Part shown: positions 11,354 to 22,342 of the stretch, one piece after another | Layout of the letters: every line of letters begins with the position of its first letter | Position numbering within the stretch: position 1 is the stretch's first letter | Assembly (NCBI GenBank): GCA_034440635.1 | Contig: JAOTON010000897.1 | Span: 1,302,001-1,366,000 of the forward strand | Direction of reading: 5' to 3' | Length of the DNA stretch: 64,000 nucleotides | Origin: Lepas anatifera | Taxonomy: Eukaryota; Arthropoda; Thecostraca; Lepadidae | Notes under the pieces: generated by a model | Told to the model about the DNA's origin: nothing | What the model saw: the letters and a program-made list of their open reading frames with translations, nothing else | Database searches by the model: none | Program-made: the position numbers and the translations under genes

Positions 11354-12472
11354 TTAACCCTCGCCCCGGTGTGGGTGTTTGAATACCCCCTCGGGTTTTT
11401 CCGGCGGCATGAAAAGCGACGGCGTGAAGCGCCGCCGCACTTGGCACACCTTATTCTTGATCAATGCCGCAACTTTCCCCAAAATTTTAAGGTTGGGTTA
11501 TCTCAGGTCAGGTCACCAGTGCAGGTCAAGTGACCTCACCTAAAAAATGATAAAGGTGGCATAAGTAAGAAATGGGTGAATCCATAGAGATCTACTATAA
11601 CTATAGAGGACAGCACACCTGTGTGGACGTCTAAATTTTGACGTCGGGGTATTGCCATCTTGTACAGGATGTCCTCTCTAGTTATAGTAGATCTCTATGG
11701 ATGAATTTATCGGATTGAAACATATACCACATAATGGGCACACCAAGTGCTACAACATATATTCCGAGATTTTTCATATCGATGACCTAAGGTCAAGTAT
11801 AGACCATGACCTCTCCATCGGATATACATGGGAAAAACAGAAATTGGGCTGTATTTGTGTAGATATAGCTGAGAATTCCTTCATATTCTCCAAATCGTAG
11901 TAATCTGGGCTTCTTTCCAGATTCATGGTGCAATTTTTTTACCTGTGATCTCTGAGAGGTCATCTGGGGCTATTTAAGCAGTTTTCAGACTTAGGTAAAA
12001 AACTGTGCTTGAAATGATGATACAGCTTTTATTTTGACACCATTACGTTTGGATTGCTATTGTGAGTCGATTGGTAGGTATGCATATTGACTATGCTAGG
12101 TTAAAAAGTGCCCTTGACCTGACCTGAGGTTGGGTTATTTTTTGTTTTGACCTGGTATGGTCATATTATACATCATTCGGTTTGCCGTGACGAAAGGAAG
12201 CAAATGGTACCTAACAAATGATTCTAACTCAACTCTGTCAGACGCTAGAGCCCAAAAACTCTTCTCAAAAATCCCACTTTTTTTACTTGTCATGACCTCA
12301 ACATTGACCTGAGCCAAGAAATGATTGGTGTAGTTTCTTCATGAACTTGTATGAGCTATCCACCAGTGTTCGCGTTTTTTCGCTATCCCGCATAGGGGCC
12401 GGGTTCGAGGGAGTTTTCAAACACCCCTAACAGGGTCAAGGTGGCTAGGAGGCTCACCGGGGCGCGGGTTAA
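11354..12472 (+). mobile_element. TTAA-flanked family A element, copy 2 (most complete)
   Basis: TTAA at 11354-11357 and 12469-12472, with ends CCCTCGCCCCGG and CCGGGGCGCGGG. It contains the AGGTCA-rich block (11500-11540) and the TATCGATGACCTAAGGTCA block near 11778. A 121-bp hairpin MITE (11581-11701) is inserted in it. The end structure matches family C ends (CCCTCGCCCCACCGGGG), so A and C are related TTAA families. Confidence 0.7.
11581..11701. mobile_element. 121-bp hairpin MITE
   Basis: Left arm TCCATAGAGATCTACTATAA (11581 on) and right arm TTATAGTAGATCTCTATGGA (to 11701) are inverted copies. The arms extend about 30 bp, through CTATAGAGGACA and TGTCCTCTCTAG. The arms begin and end next to TA dinucleotides, compatible with a Tc1/mariner-type MITE. 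The corresponding site in family A copy 1 lacks it, confirming insertion. Confidence 0.65.
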
Positions 12473-12584
12473 CAATCCGACGTTGTCATATGCGGCCAAT
12501 CCTCTCCAAGGACATCAGCCTGCAACTGGACTATTTTTTTCGCCTTGCCGGAATCGGCGCTCGTGAAAGAATGTCCCTCAGTCA

Positions 12585-13224
12585 CATCACTCCCACTTTT
12601 ATAACGTACAGGAATGACGGGGCAGATTTAAGGAAGCTGGAGAAAGTGAAATCAAATATTGTAAAATCGATTATTTTCATATATCTTTGGAACCAATGAC
12701 GCTCGCTGGACTTGAACACGCGAAAAATATGTAGGTATCATAGGAAGATGTATTGGAAAGCAGCATATTTCGATTTTCGTATCTTTTCCGGCCTTTAAAA
12801 CTTGTAGGGACAATCCCTGCAAGTTTTCGGGAGTCTTCAAACTTGTAGGGACACTGTCCCTAGTGTCCCTAGTGGTGGTTACGCCCATGGCCGGACCCCC
12901 GGTGGGGCGCGGGTTAACATCACTCCCAACTTTTATAGGGTACCGAAATGACGTGACAGGTTTAGGAAATTTGGGGAAAGTGAAATAAAAGGTTATAAAA
13001 TCGATTATTTTTAATATATTTGGTACGAATGACGGTGTCCGGATTTGCATACACGAGAAGTAGGTAGGTAGATTTATTGGAAAATTAACATCTTAAGATT
13101 TGCATATCTTTCCCGGTCTTCACAACTTGTAGGGACATTCCCTACAAGTTTTCGGGGGTCTCAAAACTTGTAGGGACACTGTCCTTAGTGTCCCTAGTGT
13201 CCCTAGTGGTAGCTACGCCCATGC
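12585..13224 (+). repeat. 333-bp direct duplication
   Basis: CATCACTCCCACTTTTATA at 12585 recurs at 12918. The block ending TAGTGG(T)...ACGCCCATG at about 12889 recurs ending at 13223, a period of 333-334 bp. Each copy contains ACTTGTAGGGACA motifs and the palindromic GGGACACTGTCCC. A TTAA-bearing CCGGTGGGGCGCGGGTTAA remnant lies between the copies (12898-12916), so a family A/C end may mark the unit border. Confidence 0.65.
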
Positions 13225-13780
13225 CTGCAGTGTCGTTGCTCCGTAAAAGTGAGGTTTCTGAAGGAAACAAAGTATGAAACCAAGAGTTCTTTGATATACT
13301 CTACACGATTGATAGTTCAGCCCCTAATCCCGTGAGGGTGAGCTATTCCCTAAAAGCGTTCCAGTGTTAGAAACCTAATTATTCCCGATTAGCATTCGTA
13401 CATAACTGGCCTGAATGGAGGTTGAGGCACAGCGGGACATCAATGCGTACTCCAGCCTCCCCTCTTGCGTACTCTTACCGACCCACTCCTGCAAGAATAC
13501 GCACGTGACTTTTTATTTTTGATGGGCTTGTGGCGAATTCCTTTCAGAGACATCGAGTTGAAGCATGAGCCATATATAGACAATTCTTCAGGCTAAACAA
13601 CCACATACAAATTTTAGCTGTTAGACTCATAGGAGAAAAATGAAAGCCTTCAGAAAGTTAAGTGCGTACTCTTGCACGGACTTCCCCTATTTTTAGCAGC
13701 AACAAGGATGCATCATTGTTTTTATCAAGATCAATGGTGACAAAATGACAGGTAGCCAAATAAAACAGCGAATTCTCCAA
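13225..13780. other. Unassigned interval
   Basis: AT-rich sequence without a recognisable gene or repeat. Confidence 0.35.
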
Positions 13781-13976
13781 CATGTTGGGATCCGTGATAC
13801 GTGTAACTGTATTTTGTTTCCACTTCAGACATGTTGGGATCCGTGATACGTGTAACTGTATTTTGTTTCCACTTCAGACATGTTGGGATCCGTGATACGT
13901 GTAACTGTATTTTGTTTTCACTTCCAACATTTTGGGATCCGTGATACGTGTAACTGTATTTTGTTTTCACTTCGGC
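13781..13976 (+). repeat. 49-bp tandem repeat, four copies
   Basis: CATGTTGGGATCCGTGATAC recurs at 13781, 13830, 13879 and (as CATTTTGGG...) 13928, an exact 49-bp period with few differences. The units abut, so there are no spacers. 49 is not a multiple of three, so the apparent ORF across it on the minus strand is incidental. Confidence 0.85.
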
Positions 13977-14034
13977 TGCTCCTACAATGATTTACCATGA
14001 TTGGGAGAAGCAGTTCGTGCGACCTTTTTACCCT

Positions 14035-14420
14035 TACACTGTAAAAAAAAGTTGAGCATCCAGAGGGTGCTCAGACTTTTAATCAGACAGCAAAAAACTA
14101 ACGATTTTTGCTGCTAGTTTTAAGCCAATTTTCGAGGTGCTAAATGTTTTGGTGCTAATTTATCGGTTTAGCACCACCCTGCTTTTCGTTAACATGGTGC
14201 TAATATTACGAATTTAGCACCTGAAGTGCTGAAATTTTAGCAGCTCTAGGATGCTAATCCAATTAGCAGCGAGAGGGAGCTGTAAAAAACTAGCACCAGG
14301 CTAGTTTTTTAGCAGCCTAGAAAAGTGTAAATAGCACCCATGTGTTTAGCTTAAAAGTAGCTCTTCTGAGGCGGAAAGTGCTAAATTGAACCATCTCAGC
14401 AGCACCACAGCGCACCAAAA
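14035..14420. repeat. Diverged TTAGCAC / GTGCTAA motif array
   Basis: Begins with CACTGTAAAAAAAAG (14037) and then repeats GGTGCTAA, TTTAGCACC, TTTAGCAGC and GTGCTAAA many times on both strands over about 380 bp. This resembles subterminal repeat regions of unclassified DNA elements rather than a simple tandem array. The opposite end was not found. Confidence 0.5.
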
Positions 14421-15404
14421 AGTTCCAGCTATACTAAAATGAGCCTTTAAAGAGAAAATGAATCCATTTTAAGCACAAAATTTATATTTAGTTGTTGTCA
14501 GCATCAAGTTAAAATTGGCTGGCCCGCTCTTTTTTTGCCGGTGGCGACGCACCTGCATTAGGTCATCCCACGGGCAACATCTAACCCCTTGCCAATACCA
14601 GTCCCCCCGCTTTAGCCCAGGATTGTTCTGTGTGTTTGTAAAAGCAATTGGTAAACAACATAACAGCGTGGATTATGCGCAGGATGAAAAGGCTGGTGGA
14701 TAAAATGCGGGATATCATATTAAGGTACCATAGAAAATGTATTTAAAAGGCCACGTAGCACTGGAAAGGTTGACATTATGGTTTTAACAAAAATGATCTT
14801 TATCTGCCTCCTCAGTAACTTACGCAACAGCCCAGACGTCAAAATCAGCGAGTCAATGCAAATTCCCCAACACAGACCCACCATGAGCAAAGCAGGAAGC
14901 TCATCGCTCATCACAAAATATATCGCATAAATATGGTTCCAGTCCCCATAACTATTATTTGTATCTATTTTTTACCATCAAATTTAAGACTAACACTGGA
15001 CCCCCTCCCCTCCCTCCCAATCTCCCCCGTGAAATGATATGTTCATTGTTGAGGAAGTGTTGCATTGCGAGAAGACCGTACACTTCAAATGGACGTGCAA
15101 TATTTTAAAAATATGTGCTGTGTTTTTAGTGTTTGTGCTTAGTCGTGACCATGCCATGAGGTGAAACTGTCGTCTTTTATAGCTTTAATTCCTAAAAAAA
15201 TTCTAACATATAATTTTTGGCAGATAATGATCATTTTTATCACAATTACCCCAGAAAAATTCAAACACTAACTCCCAAAACACCAGCCCCTTTGTCAGGC
15301 AACGTGTATCCCAAAGTCTTCAAATCGGGCTAAGTTCCAAAAATGCGTCTAATTTACCAACGTCAGGTATGTACATACAAGAGGGACACCTCCGAGGAAC
15401 GGGT
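14421..15404. other. Unassigned interval
   Basis: No gene or repeat recognised. Short open frames are unremarkable. Confidence 0.3.
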
Positions 15405-15406
15405 TA

Positions 15407-15560
15407 ACCCATTAACGCCCGCACCTACTTACAGCTTTCAAATTGGCGAAACAAATGTTTTCCTATGTTTAGAATATGCCCAATAAGATGTCCCGAAAGT
15501 TTTAAATCGATACCACTTTTAGATTCTGAGATATGACACCGGACAAAAATGACCCGCTGG
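15407..15560 (+). mobile_element. TTAA-type element end (fragment)
   Basis: GGGTTAACCCATTAACGCCCGCAC at 15402 on carries TTAA plus CCC-type terminus. It is followed by sequence like GAAAGTTTTAAATCGATACCAC, which resembles the interior of family C (compare GAAGTTTCAAATCGA at 41085). The partner end was not found. Confidence 0.35.
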
Positions 15561-15694
15561 GCGTTTGGGACATCGACTGGCACTGCGCGGCCGGCTCCCG
15601 GGCGGCGCAGTCACCGCACTCAGCGGCCCGATGCGCATCGCTTTTACTGCAGTTTTGTGAAGTGTTTTTATTTCCTCTTGTATATTGGCCATAG
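15533..15694 (+). CDS. Small unrecognised ORF, GC3-rich
   Basis: ATG 15533 to TAG 15692 encodes 53 residues starting MTPDKNDPLGVWDIDWHCAA. From 15550 to 15640 third positions are mostly G/C (GAC, CCG, CTG, GGC, GAC, ATC, GAC, CAC, TGC, GCG, GCC), unlike the AT-rich flanks. It sits immediately downstream of a TTAA-type fragment and could be a relic of an element-encoded protein or an exon. No domain recognised. Confidence 0.15.
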   Translation: MTPDKNDPLGVWDIDWHCAAGSRAAQSPHSAARCASLLLQFCEVFLFPLVYWP

Positions 15695-16689
15695 TAAAAT
15701 GTGTAGACAGTTTTATGCTCTTAAGGCTTAATTAAAGGCAACACAAACTGCATATTTACAAAAAGTATACAATAGTGGTTAACTTAGACTGATGATTTGC
15801 GGGGGATAGACTAAAATTGTGAACATCATAGTACTTTAAGAATATTTTTGAATATCAAAGATTTTGGGACAGCCTTTCTTTTGTCTCTACCCCCTTCCTC
15901 CTCCGCCTCTCAGACTTTGTGACTGATGTTCACTGAGCTTTCAACGAGTAATCGTAATATTCAGCATAAAGATGAAAAGTTTTGAAAACTCAATCCGTTA
16001 CCTTCCACCACGCGGTGTACATTTGCTTGATTAATCTACAAATCTCCAAACGGGTCCATTTCCATCCTTCCAACTTTTCTTTGGAGCAAGTAGCGCGCCC
16101 CATAGTTGCATCATTGTGAACCTCCACATTTCCAGGCACGCCACTGGTCATTGTAACACTGGTCACCTCATCATCTTACTCATCCTCATGACTAATATGT
16201 TTTGTGATGGTATGATCATGATATGCACCTGATCCGCTCCGCTATCTTGCGCACTGAAAACAACTTATTTTGCTTCTTTTCCTGCAAAACATTTGATCTG
16301 TGGCATTGCTAACAACTATGCTTTCGATATATTTATGTCTCCATGGCTGGAGATTTCTTCTCGATCCAGGAGGGGTTCTGGATGGTTTAACGCTGGCACT
16401 GCGATCCAAGCCCTAGACAAAGTCTGTGGGAGACCAAAAATCCAGGCGGGTCTTGACCCCTCCTCCTAACCCCCGGCATGTTCACTCATGGTAGTTTCAC
16501 TTGACTAGAACCAAGCCGCAATAGTGCTAGTGGCGTTTTAGACAGAAGTTCTAGAAGTTCCCACGCTTTCACCCATTTTATACTGCTCCGGACGTTTGAC
16601 ACTGCACCATCTTGTCAAAAAAAACCAGCGCGGCGGCCGCGATAATTTCCAACTCATTTTGTCTGCTTGTCATTGACTTTCAATCAGAA
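15695..16689. other. Unassigned interval
   Basis: No gene recognised. 16365-16480 contains GGATGGTTTAACG and AGGCGGGTCTTGACCCC, probably decayed MITE sequence. Confidence 0.3.
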
Positions 16690-16856
16690 GTGAACACAAG
16701 GGGGCTTGGAAGGCTCAAGCCCCCCCCACCGAAATGTCAGTCTGACCAGAGTAAATGCATTACTGAGGGCTGTTTCGAGGCCATGGCGGGGGAGGCTCGA
16801 GACCCTTAACCCCCCCCCACCACCCAATGAAGTCCTCAATCCGCTACTGTTCCCTA
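16690..16856. mobile_element. Decayed hAT-like MITE fragment
   Basis: AAGGGGGCTTGGAAGGCTCAAGCCCCCC at the left and AATGAAGTCCTCAATCCGCTACTG at the right. The right end matches the AATGAAGTCCTGGATCCACCACTG end at 29968-29991. Confidence 0.4.
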
Positions 16857-18607
16857 TCCTCTCTATCCACTACACACAATCCATCAAGGGGAAAAGACAA
16901 GGCTCTGCTAGATTAACAGTGAAGTCAGTGATAAAATTTCTATAAGTTCAAAACCCCTGAAAATTGTATTTGATAACGCCTTTACAATATACTGGAACCA
17001 TCTTGCATGTTTCCGTTAAACATATGTGATAATCATTCCCAAAACCAGACAGACTCCGAAAACGTTAGGAAGCATTTCATGAACTTCAAAGTTTCCAAAG
17101 GTATCGACATTGCACTAAAAATCTTCAGATTTGATGAAAAATATACAAACTGGCAACCCTGCATTCGCAGGACCCACAATGCCTCCCTTCCCTCTAGGTA
17201 ACATTATGCACCTAACGCACCAGATGCTTCTCACTACTTCATCAACTTTGCATAGCAAGGGCTGTTCTGCGCGGCCAAACTTGGGGCTTCAGTGCATGTT
17301 GCCGTCATCTAGCTGACATACATGGACTCCTGATTTTGGCCAGTATGTCAGCCAGTACAATGAATGCCTGAACCTTCGTAGCCCCAGTATGCTTCTTCAC
17401 TCTCGCTAGCTCTCAGCGGAGTCTGTCCGTCATCAGACTCAGCTTAAGCTTCTCCTCTTGATCCGTTATCACCGCTAGGTCTCTTGATGTGGCTTCTCCC
17501 GTAAACGCCAAATGCAGCGTGGCTTCTTTAGGCCCCTCAGGTGAAAACCTGAGTTGGATCGATGTAGGAGCACGTGCCAACGTAAAGCGAAAAGGGTCAG
17601 CTATTACCCTCAAATTTCGCTCGGATCACGACGCCAAAGCTTTGTGGCCAGCTCTGCGTGCAATGGCAGGAACACTGAAGATGGCGCGAAACGGCGAGTA
17701 AGCTTTCTCAATCGTGGGTCGAGCACGCGCACGCAATCTCCGGATACGCTTTGACGTGGGATCAAAATACACTGGGGTTTCGAATGATTTTGCAGCTAAA
17801 GCTCCCATATTCCTGGTTATTTCTGGTGACAGAATATATTGATTCCTAGTATAAAATGAAACTTTGATGAGGATATTAATAGCTCTTTGAATTTCGTGGC
17901 TAGAATAGGTCGAGCACCTATGGTAAAATGATGCTTTGTGGTGTAAAAAAGATCCCACTTGTAATGCAATATCGGTATCATATTAAGCTTGTTCCCACCA
18001 TGTTTAGAAGCCGAGAATCATTTTAAGCTGCCAAGGCCTACAAAAACGCTTTCTGTGCTGGAATTATGCTGGGAAGAGGATCTAATGAGAGCAAGCATGC
18101 TCAAATGTTCCTTTAATAAGGTTTCATGGCATCATTTTATGCTCGAGCAGACCGTGATTCCGGATTAGATAGAGCACATAGGAATTAAAAATTTCCCTCA
18201 GTGTGGCATGGGAAGTTTCTTGTCAGCTTCAGGTTGAAGTTTGACTAGCCCCCCCCTCATATTCTGGAGGTTCCTACGCCTGTGGGTAGGTAGAATCACA
18301 TTCACCGCCACCAGCGCTGACGAGTTTTGCCCTCTCGACATAGAAAATATTTCTACGCCTATGCCTAACTTTCCAGGCTCTCTGGAAATAGGTATCTACA
18401 TGACCAGGAAATATTCAATAATATTATTGCAAGTGGTGGATCCCGAGGGGCAAAATAAGCATTCCCTCCCAACCACTTGATTTGATTTCTTTTCTTCTTA
18501 AATCATATTTGTCCACAATTTTGGATCCCTTGACCCCCCCAAACCATCCACTTACCTATCGGGGGAGCTTAATTGGGCGATGAGAGCATTCGTCGCTGCG
18601 AGATACC
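16857..18607. other. Unassigned interval
   Basis: No repeat family assigned. 17462-17701 is open on the plus strand (about 79 codons, ...VGARANVKRKGSAITLKFRSD...) and partly open on the minus strand. Neither frame resembles a family I know. 18240-18310 has a CCCCCCCTCATATTCTGGAGG fragment of MITE type. Confidence 0.3.
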
Positions 18608-19527
18608 TTAACACCCGCACTGGAGGGGGTCTGGCACTAACGCGCACTGGAGGGGGCCTGGTAGGCCCCCTAAGATTTCGGAAACTAAGAGAGTTAGAAA
18701 AACGCCACTTGGTAGGTGAGTGGGGGCTATGGTGATCTAAATGATGACCAATTTTCATTGACCTAGGTCAATATCTTCAAGGTCAAACGAGGTCGTAAAG
18801 GTCAAATATTGACCATGCTGGGATCGATTGGTAAATGCTGTGATATGCAGGAAAATGGCGGATATGAGCTAAAGACGGACAAGGTTCATAGAGATGAGGT
18901 CTCAAAGAGGCTTCCCCATAACTTTTGGGTCAAAGTCATTCAAGGTCATTAACCTTTAAGGTCACCATATGGTATACTACTTATTATTTACACTTTGACT
19001 AACACTGTAGCCACTGTCTGGCGGGAAATGAGGATTGACCTTTCCCAATGACCTTTGACCTTGACCTTTGACCTTGACCTTTGTATTGGGGTACCCTACC
19101 GATGACGTCATTGCATAATATATGTCAGACGGGGTAACGTCATTTGGCCGGACGCACAGTGGTCAGTGACCTTGAAAGTGCAGATATGACCTTGACCTGT
19201 GACCTTTGACCTTGACCTTGACTTCATGTGAAGTGACCTTGACATATAGTCCCGCTTATATGACGTTATGACGTCACCACTCGGTCTTCAAGGCAAGCTA
19301 ACTGGTCCGACCGCGCGTTTACGGCGATCTCAAAATGCAGGTCTGACTTTGAAAGCCTATAAGTCAAAAAAATTTCGGCCGATTCTCAAAAAGTCTTCAC
19401 CGATCGACGCGCTATTAAATTCTGTTAAATGTGGCCACGTTTTGTTCTTCGGCTACAAGCGGTTCTCCGGCCACCTCGGAAAAACAGGTGGGGGGGCCTC
19501 CGAGGCCCCCTCGAGTGCGCGTGTTAA
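18608..19527 (+). mobile_element. TTAA-flanked family D element, copy 1
   Basis: TTAA at 18608-18611 and 19524-19527, with ends CACCCGCACTGGAGG and CTCGAGTGCGCGTG. A second internal end-like motif (TAACGCGCACTGGAGGGGG) lies at about 18637. The interior is exceptionally rich in AGGTCA/TGACCT, with dense clusters at 18758-18815, 18930-18965, 19038-19085 and 19160-19250. A TGACCTTTGACCT (DR1-type) occurs at 19049. No coding sequence; probably a non-autonomous piggyBac-type element of about 0.9 kb. Confidence 0.7.
19037..19085. promoter_or_regulatory. Tandem nuclear-receptor half-sites in family D
   Basis: Continuous run of TGACCTTTGACC, TTGACCTTTGACC and TTGACCTTTG. On the other strand this reads AGGTCAAAGGTCA (direct repeat with 1-base spacing, DR1) and TCAAGGTCA extended half-sites. 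These are textbook binding motifs for RXR heterodimers/HNF4 and for FTZ-F1/ERR-type monomers. Binding is inferred from motif knowledge only. Confidence 0.45.
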
Positions 19528-20645
19528 GGCTGTGTTATTTCAGACATCGAGGCAAAATTAACCTGTGTTCATATTGAAATAGGGGCCTGGCTTGCAATTC
19601 CTGCATTATCATGTGTTTCAAGCTCTTTCACACTTGTAGGGCCATTCAAGCATCGTCGAAATGAGTACCTATAAGGTGAGAAGAAGGGGCTGCTCAAGAG
19701 GGACTGTTATGTAAATAAACATTGATTCAGAGCTTTTTAGCATATCCCTTTGAGCGGTAGTCTAGATTACTTTCTGAAACTACCACCTTATTTTCATTAG
19801 GACTGAATTATAATTTCAAAATGTGCATCGCTTAGGCGCCGAAGTCTTCAGCTAATTGGAGGGAGAGGCTTCAGTCACCGGGTTTTTTCGTGGTCATTTC
19901 TTGCCTGCTGCGCCAGGGGCCAGAATTGCATAATATTCATATTTTGGGGCGGTATCTTACCCTATCCCTATCCCCACGATAAAACGTGAGGTTTGTTCAA
20001 CCTTTATCGTTGATATTATGCCAAAGTTCAGGAGCTGCTTACCGCCGGACCCTAGCACCGGGACAGGGACCAGCTCCTCCCCTGCCGACTCGGGCTGCCT
20101 CCAACGCCCCCAGTCAGCAGGTCGGCCGGCGGCAGAAGTGCTGAGCTAATCTGACATCAGACACTGGCAGGTGACCCGCACCAGAGAGCACACGGCGAAT
20201 TTCGCTCACCATCGAACGTCCACCCATTCTGGCAGCTATCGTAAATCAATGCCAGCCCCAGTAATCAATGTGGCGATATCACTAAGCACAGCTTCCTGCT
20301 CTCGTTTAGAGGTTTCGCGCAAATATTCAGAAACGCTAAGCTTTAGCGTGCGTTCTGATATTTTGACATTGTCGGCTCTTCGCAGTTCATGAACAGATCC
20401 AAGACTTACCCCGACGACAGGTGGATCTCATCCCAGCGTTCTTCTCGAGGCGGGAAAGAGAGGCCATATTTCAGGGGGTTAAAAGGCTAATTTTCTTTTA
20501 CGCTGATGTTCTGAGCCTTCAATTTCGTCCGGCAGTATTTCATATGCCTGCAGGCTATGCTGTAGACCTGTTAGAAAATATTCAGAGGTGATGGACGAAA
20601 CAGGCGGCTTATAACTTTTAAGCCACGGTGAAGATCTGCAGGCCC
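19528..20645. other. Unassigned interval with GC-rich ORF
   Basis: No repeat recognised. A GC-rich patch at 20018-20180 is described separately. The remainder appears non-coding. Confidence 0.3.
20018..20149 (+). CDS. Possible first coding exon or small ORF
   Basis: ATG 20018 to TAA 20147 gives 43 residues beginning MPKFRSCLPPDPSTGTGTSS, rich in S, P, T and G (disordered type). It begins where the sequence changes from AT-rich to GC-rich. CAGTCAGCAG|GTCGGC (donor-like, 20120) and CTGGCAG|GTGACC (20169) could end an exon. I do not recognise it. A chance GC-rich ORF is equally possible. Confidence 0.15.
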   Translation: MPKFRSCLPPDPSTGTGTSSSPADSGCLQRPQSAGRPAAEVLS

Positions 20646-21518
20646 TTAATACGCGCAGTGGAGAAGGCTCTGGCGTCAGTGGGGGTCCTAAAGTGCCCCC
20701 CTGAGATCTCGGAAACAAAGAGGATTAGAAAAACGCCCGTTGGGGTGTGTGGGGGCAATGGTGATCTACCTTATGGAAAAATTTCATTGACCTTGGTCAG
20801 TATCTTCAAGGTCAAGCGAAGTGGTAAAAGTCAAATCTGGGCCCTGCTGGAGACCTATTGGAAAATGCCGTGATGATGCGATAACAACGGGAATACACAA
20901 AACACGGACTAAGGTAATAGAGGCAAGGGCCCACGCAATGCCTTCTGAAATTTTGAGGCCACGCTCATTCAAGGTTAATGACATATGATGTAACAATCAC
21001 ATGATGTAACAATATGATATATTCCCAATGATGTACAATATAACTGACACTATAGCAGTCTTTGGCGGGAAATGAGGGTTTGGCCTTGAAAAAGACGTTT
21101 GACATTAACCTTGAGTAGCCTTAACCATGAAGCCATAGCATAACATATGTCATACCGAATAATGTCATCTGCCCGGAGTACTAGAGTCAAAGACCTTGAC
21201 CTGTGACCTTGACATTCATGTGGGGTGACCTTTACATATTACCTGATTATGTGATGTAATGACGTCACCACTCAGTCTACAGTGCAGGCGAACTGGTGCG
21301 ACTGCGTGATCGCGACGGTATCAAAATATAGGTCTGATTTTGAACGCCTATAAATAAAAAGATTATTCACCGATTTTCAAAATTTCTTGGCCAATCGACG
21401 CGCTCATGCATTATCTCAAATCTCTATAAGTTACGTTTTCCGGCGGCGAGCGGTCCTCCGGCCACCATAGAAAAAATAGGGCGTGGGGCACTTTAGGACC
21501 ACTCCACTGCGATTTTAA
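20646..21518 (+). mobile_element. TTAA-flanked family D element, copy 2
   Basis: TTAA at 20646-20649 and 21515-21518. Internally it is co-linear with copy 1: AGATCTCGGAAACAAAGAGG, TTCATTGACCTTGGTCA, GGCGGGAAATGAGG, CTTGACCTGTGACCTTGAC, GACGTCACCACTC. It retains many half-sites. Its right TTAA is shared with the left TTAA of the adjoining family C element. Confidence 0.65.
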
Positions 21519-22082
21519 GCCGCGCCCCACCCCTGGTGCACCGGGGGTCCGGCGCCACCGTCGTCCCACCAGGGGTCATCGATGGCCCCCTCTAACTCCG
21601 AATTTATGAGGTTTAGCGCAAATCTGCAAAGTGCATTGCAAAAATCGTGTGAATGCATCATAATTTTACCTCACATGTTTAAGCGCTCAGGTCAATGGCT
21701 TGACCTCCAAAGGTCAAGTTGGGTCACGATGGGCTGTTTCCATTAAAACATGTAATGCTTAACCCTATTTCCATCGGGCTCCCGGCTACCCCTATTTCCA
21801 ACAGGGGAGGCAGATTCCGCCCCCTAAGATCTCGAAATCTACCCGGCCGATTTTAAGAATTCAAACTGCAATCGATTCCTCTCGGGCTGAGCTCCATTTG
21901 AAAAAAATCAAAATGTTAAAAATTAAGGGAAGGAAGGTTCAAAACATACAAAATTTCTACCTTTTTTAGATTATCCGTAGCTCTTGTCTCAAGACTAGAT
22001 TTTCACGAAACTAGTATGGATTAACAGGGAATTGCTTGGAAATGGTTGAATCTCTCATTGAGGCGAAATTCAAAATTCAAGG

Positions 22083-22318
22083 GCGGTTCTAGGGCCAGAA
22101 ATTTGGGAGGAGTCGTATGAATTTGTTTTATATTTTTTCTTTTGCAGAAATGCACACGCCAGGCACAGTGTGATATCTCTGATGTCAAGCAAAGTGCTCA
22201 AATGTCGAAAATATGTGAGAGGCGGATTCAGGGAGGCAAAATAGTAGGGTAAAACACAAATTACCCCGCCTTTATCTAGCCCTGCCCGACCCGGGGAACA
22301 CTCCTGGATCTGCCTATG
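22083..22318. mobile_element. hAT-like MITE remnant
   Basis: Starts AGGGCGGTTCTAGGGCCAG and ends CTCCTGGATCTGCCTATG, both resembling the GGCGGATCCAGG termini of the hAT-type MITEs at 28806 and 46506. Confidence 0.4.
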
Positions 22319-22342
22319 GATGAATGGTGTCCATTTGGCGTT

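Noticed and set aside
13781..13976. CRISPR-like array
   Set aside because: The 49-bp units are directly adjacent with no spacers, and the window is eukaryotic.
17462..17958. Overlapping ORFs on both strands near 17.5 kb
   Set aside because: No recognisable family and both strands are similarly open; noted in the interval description only.
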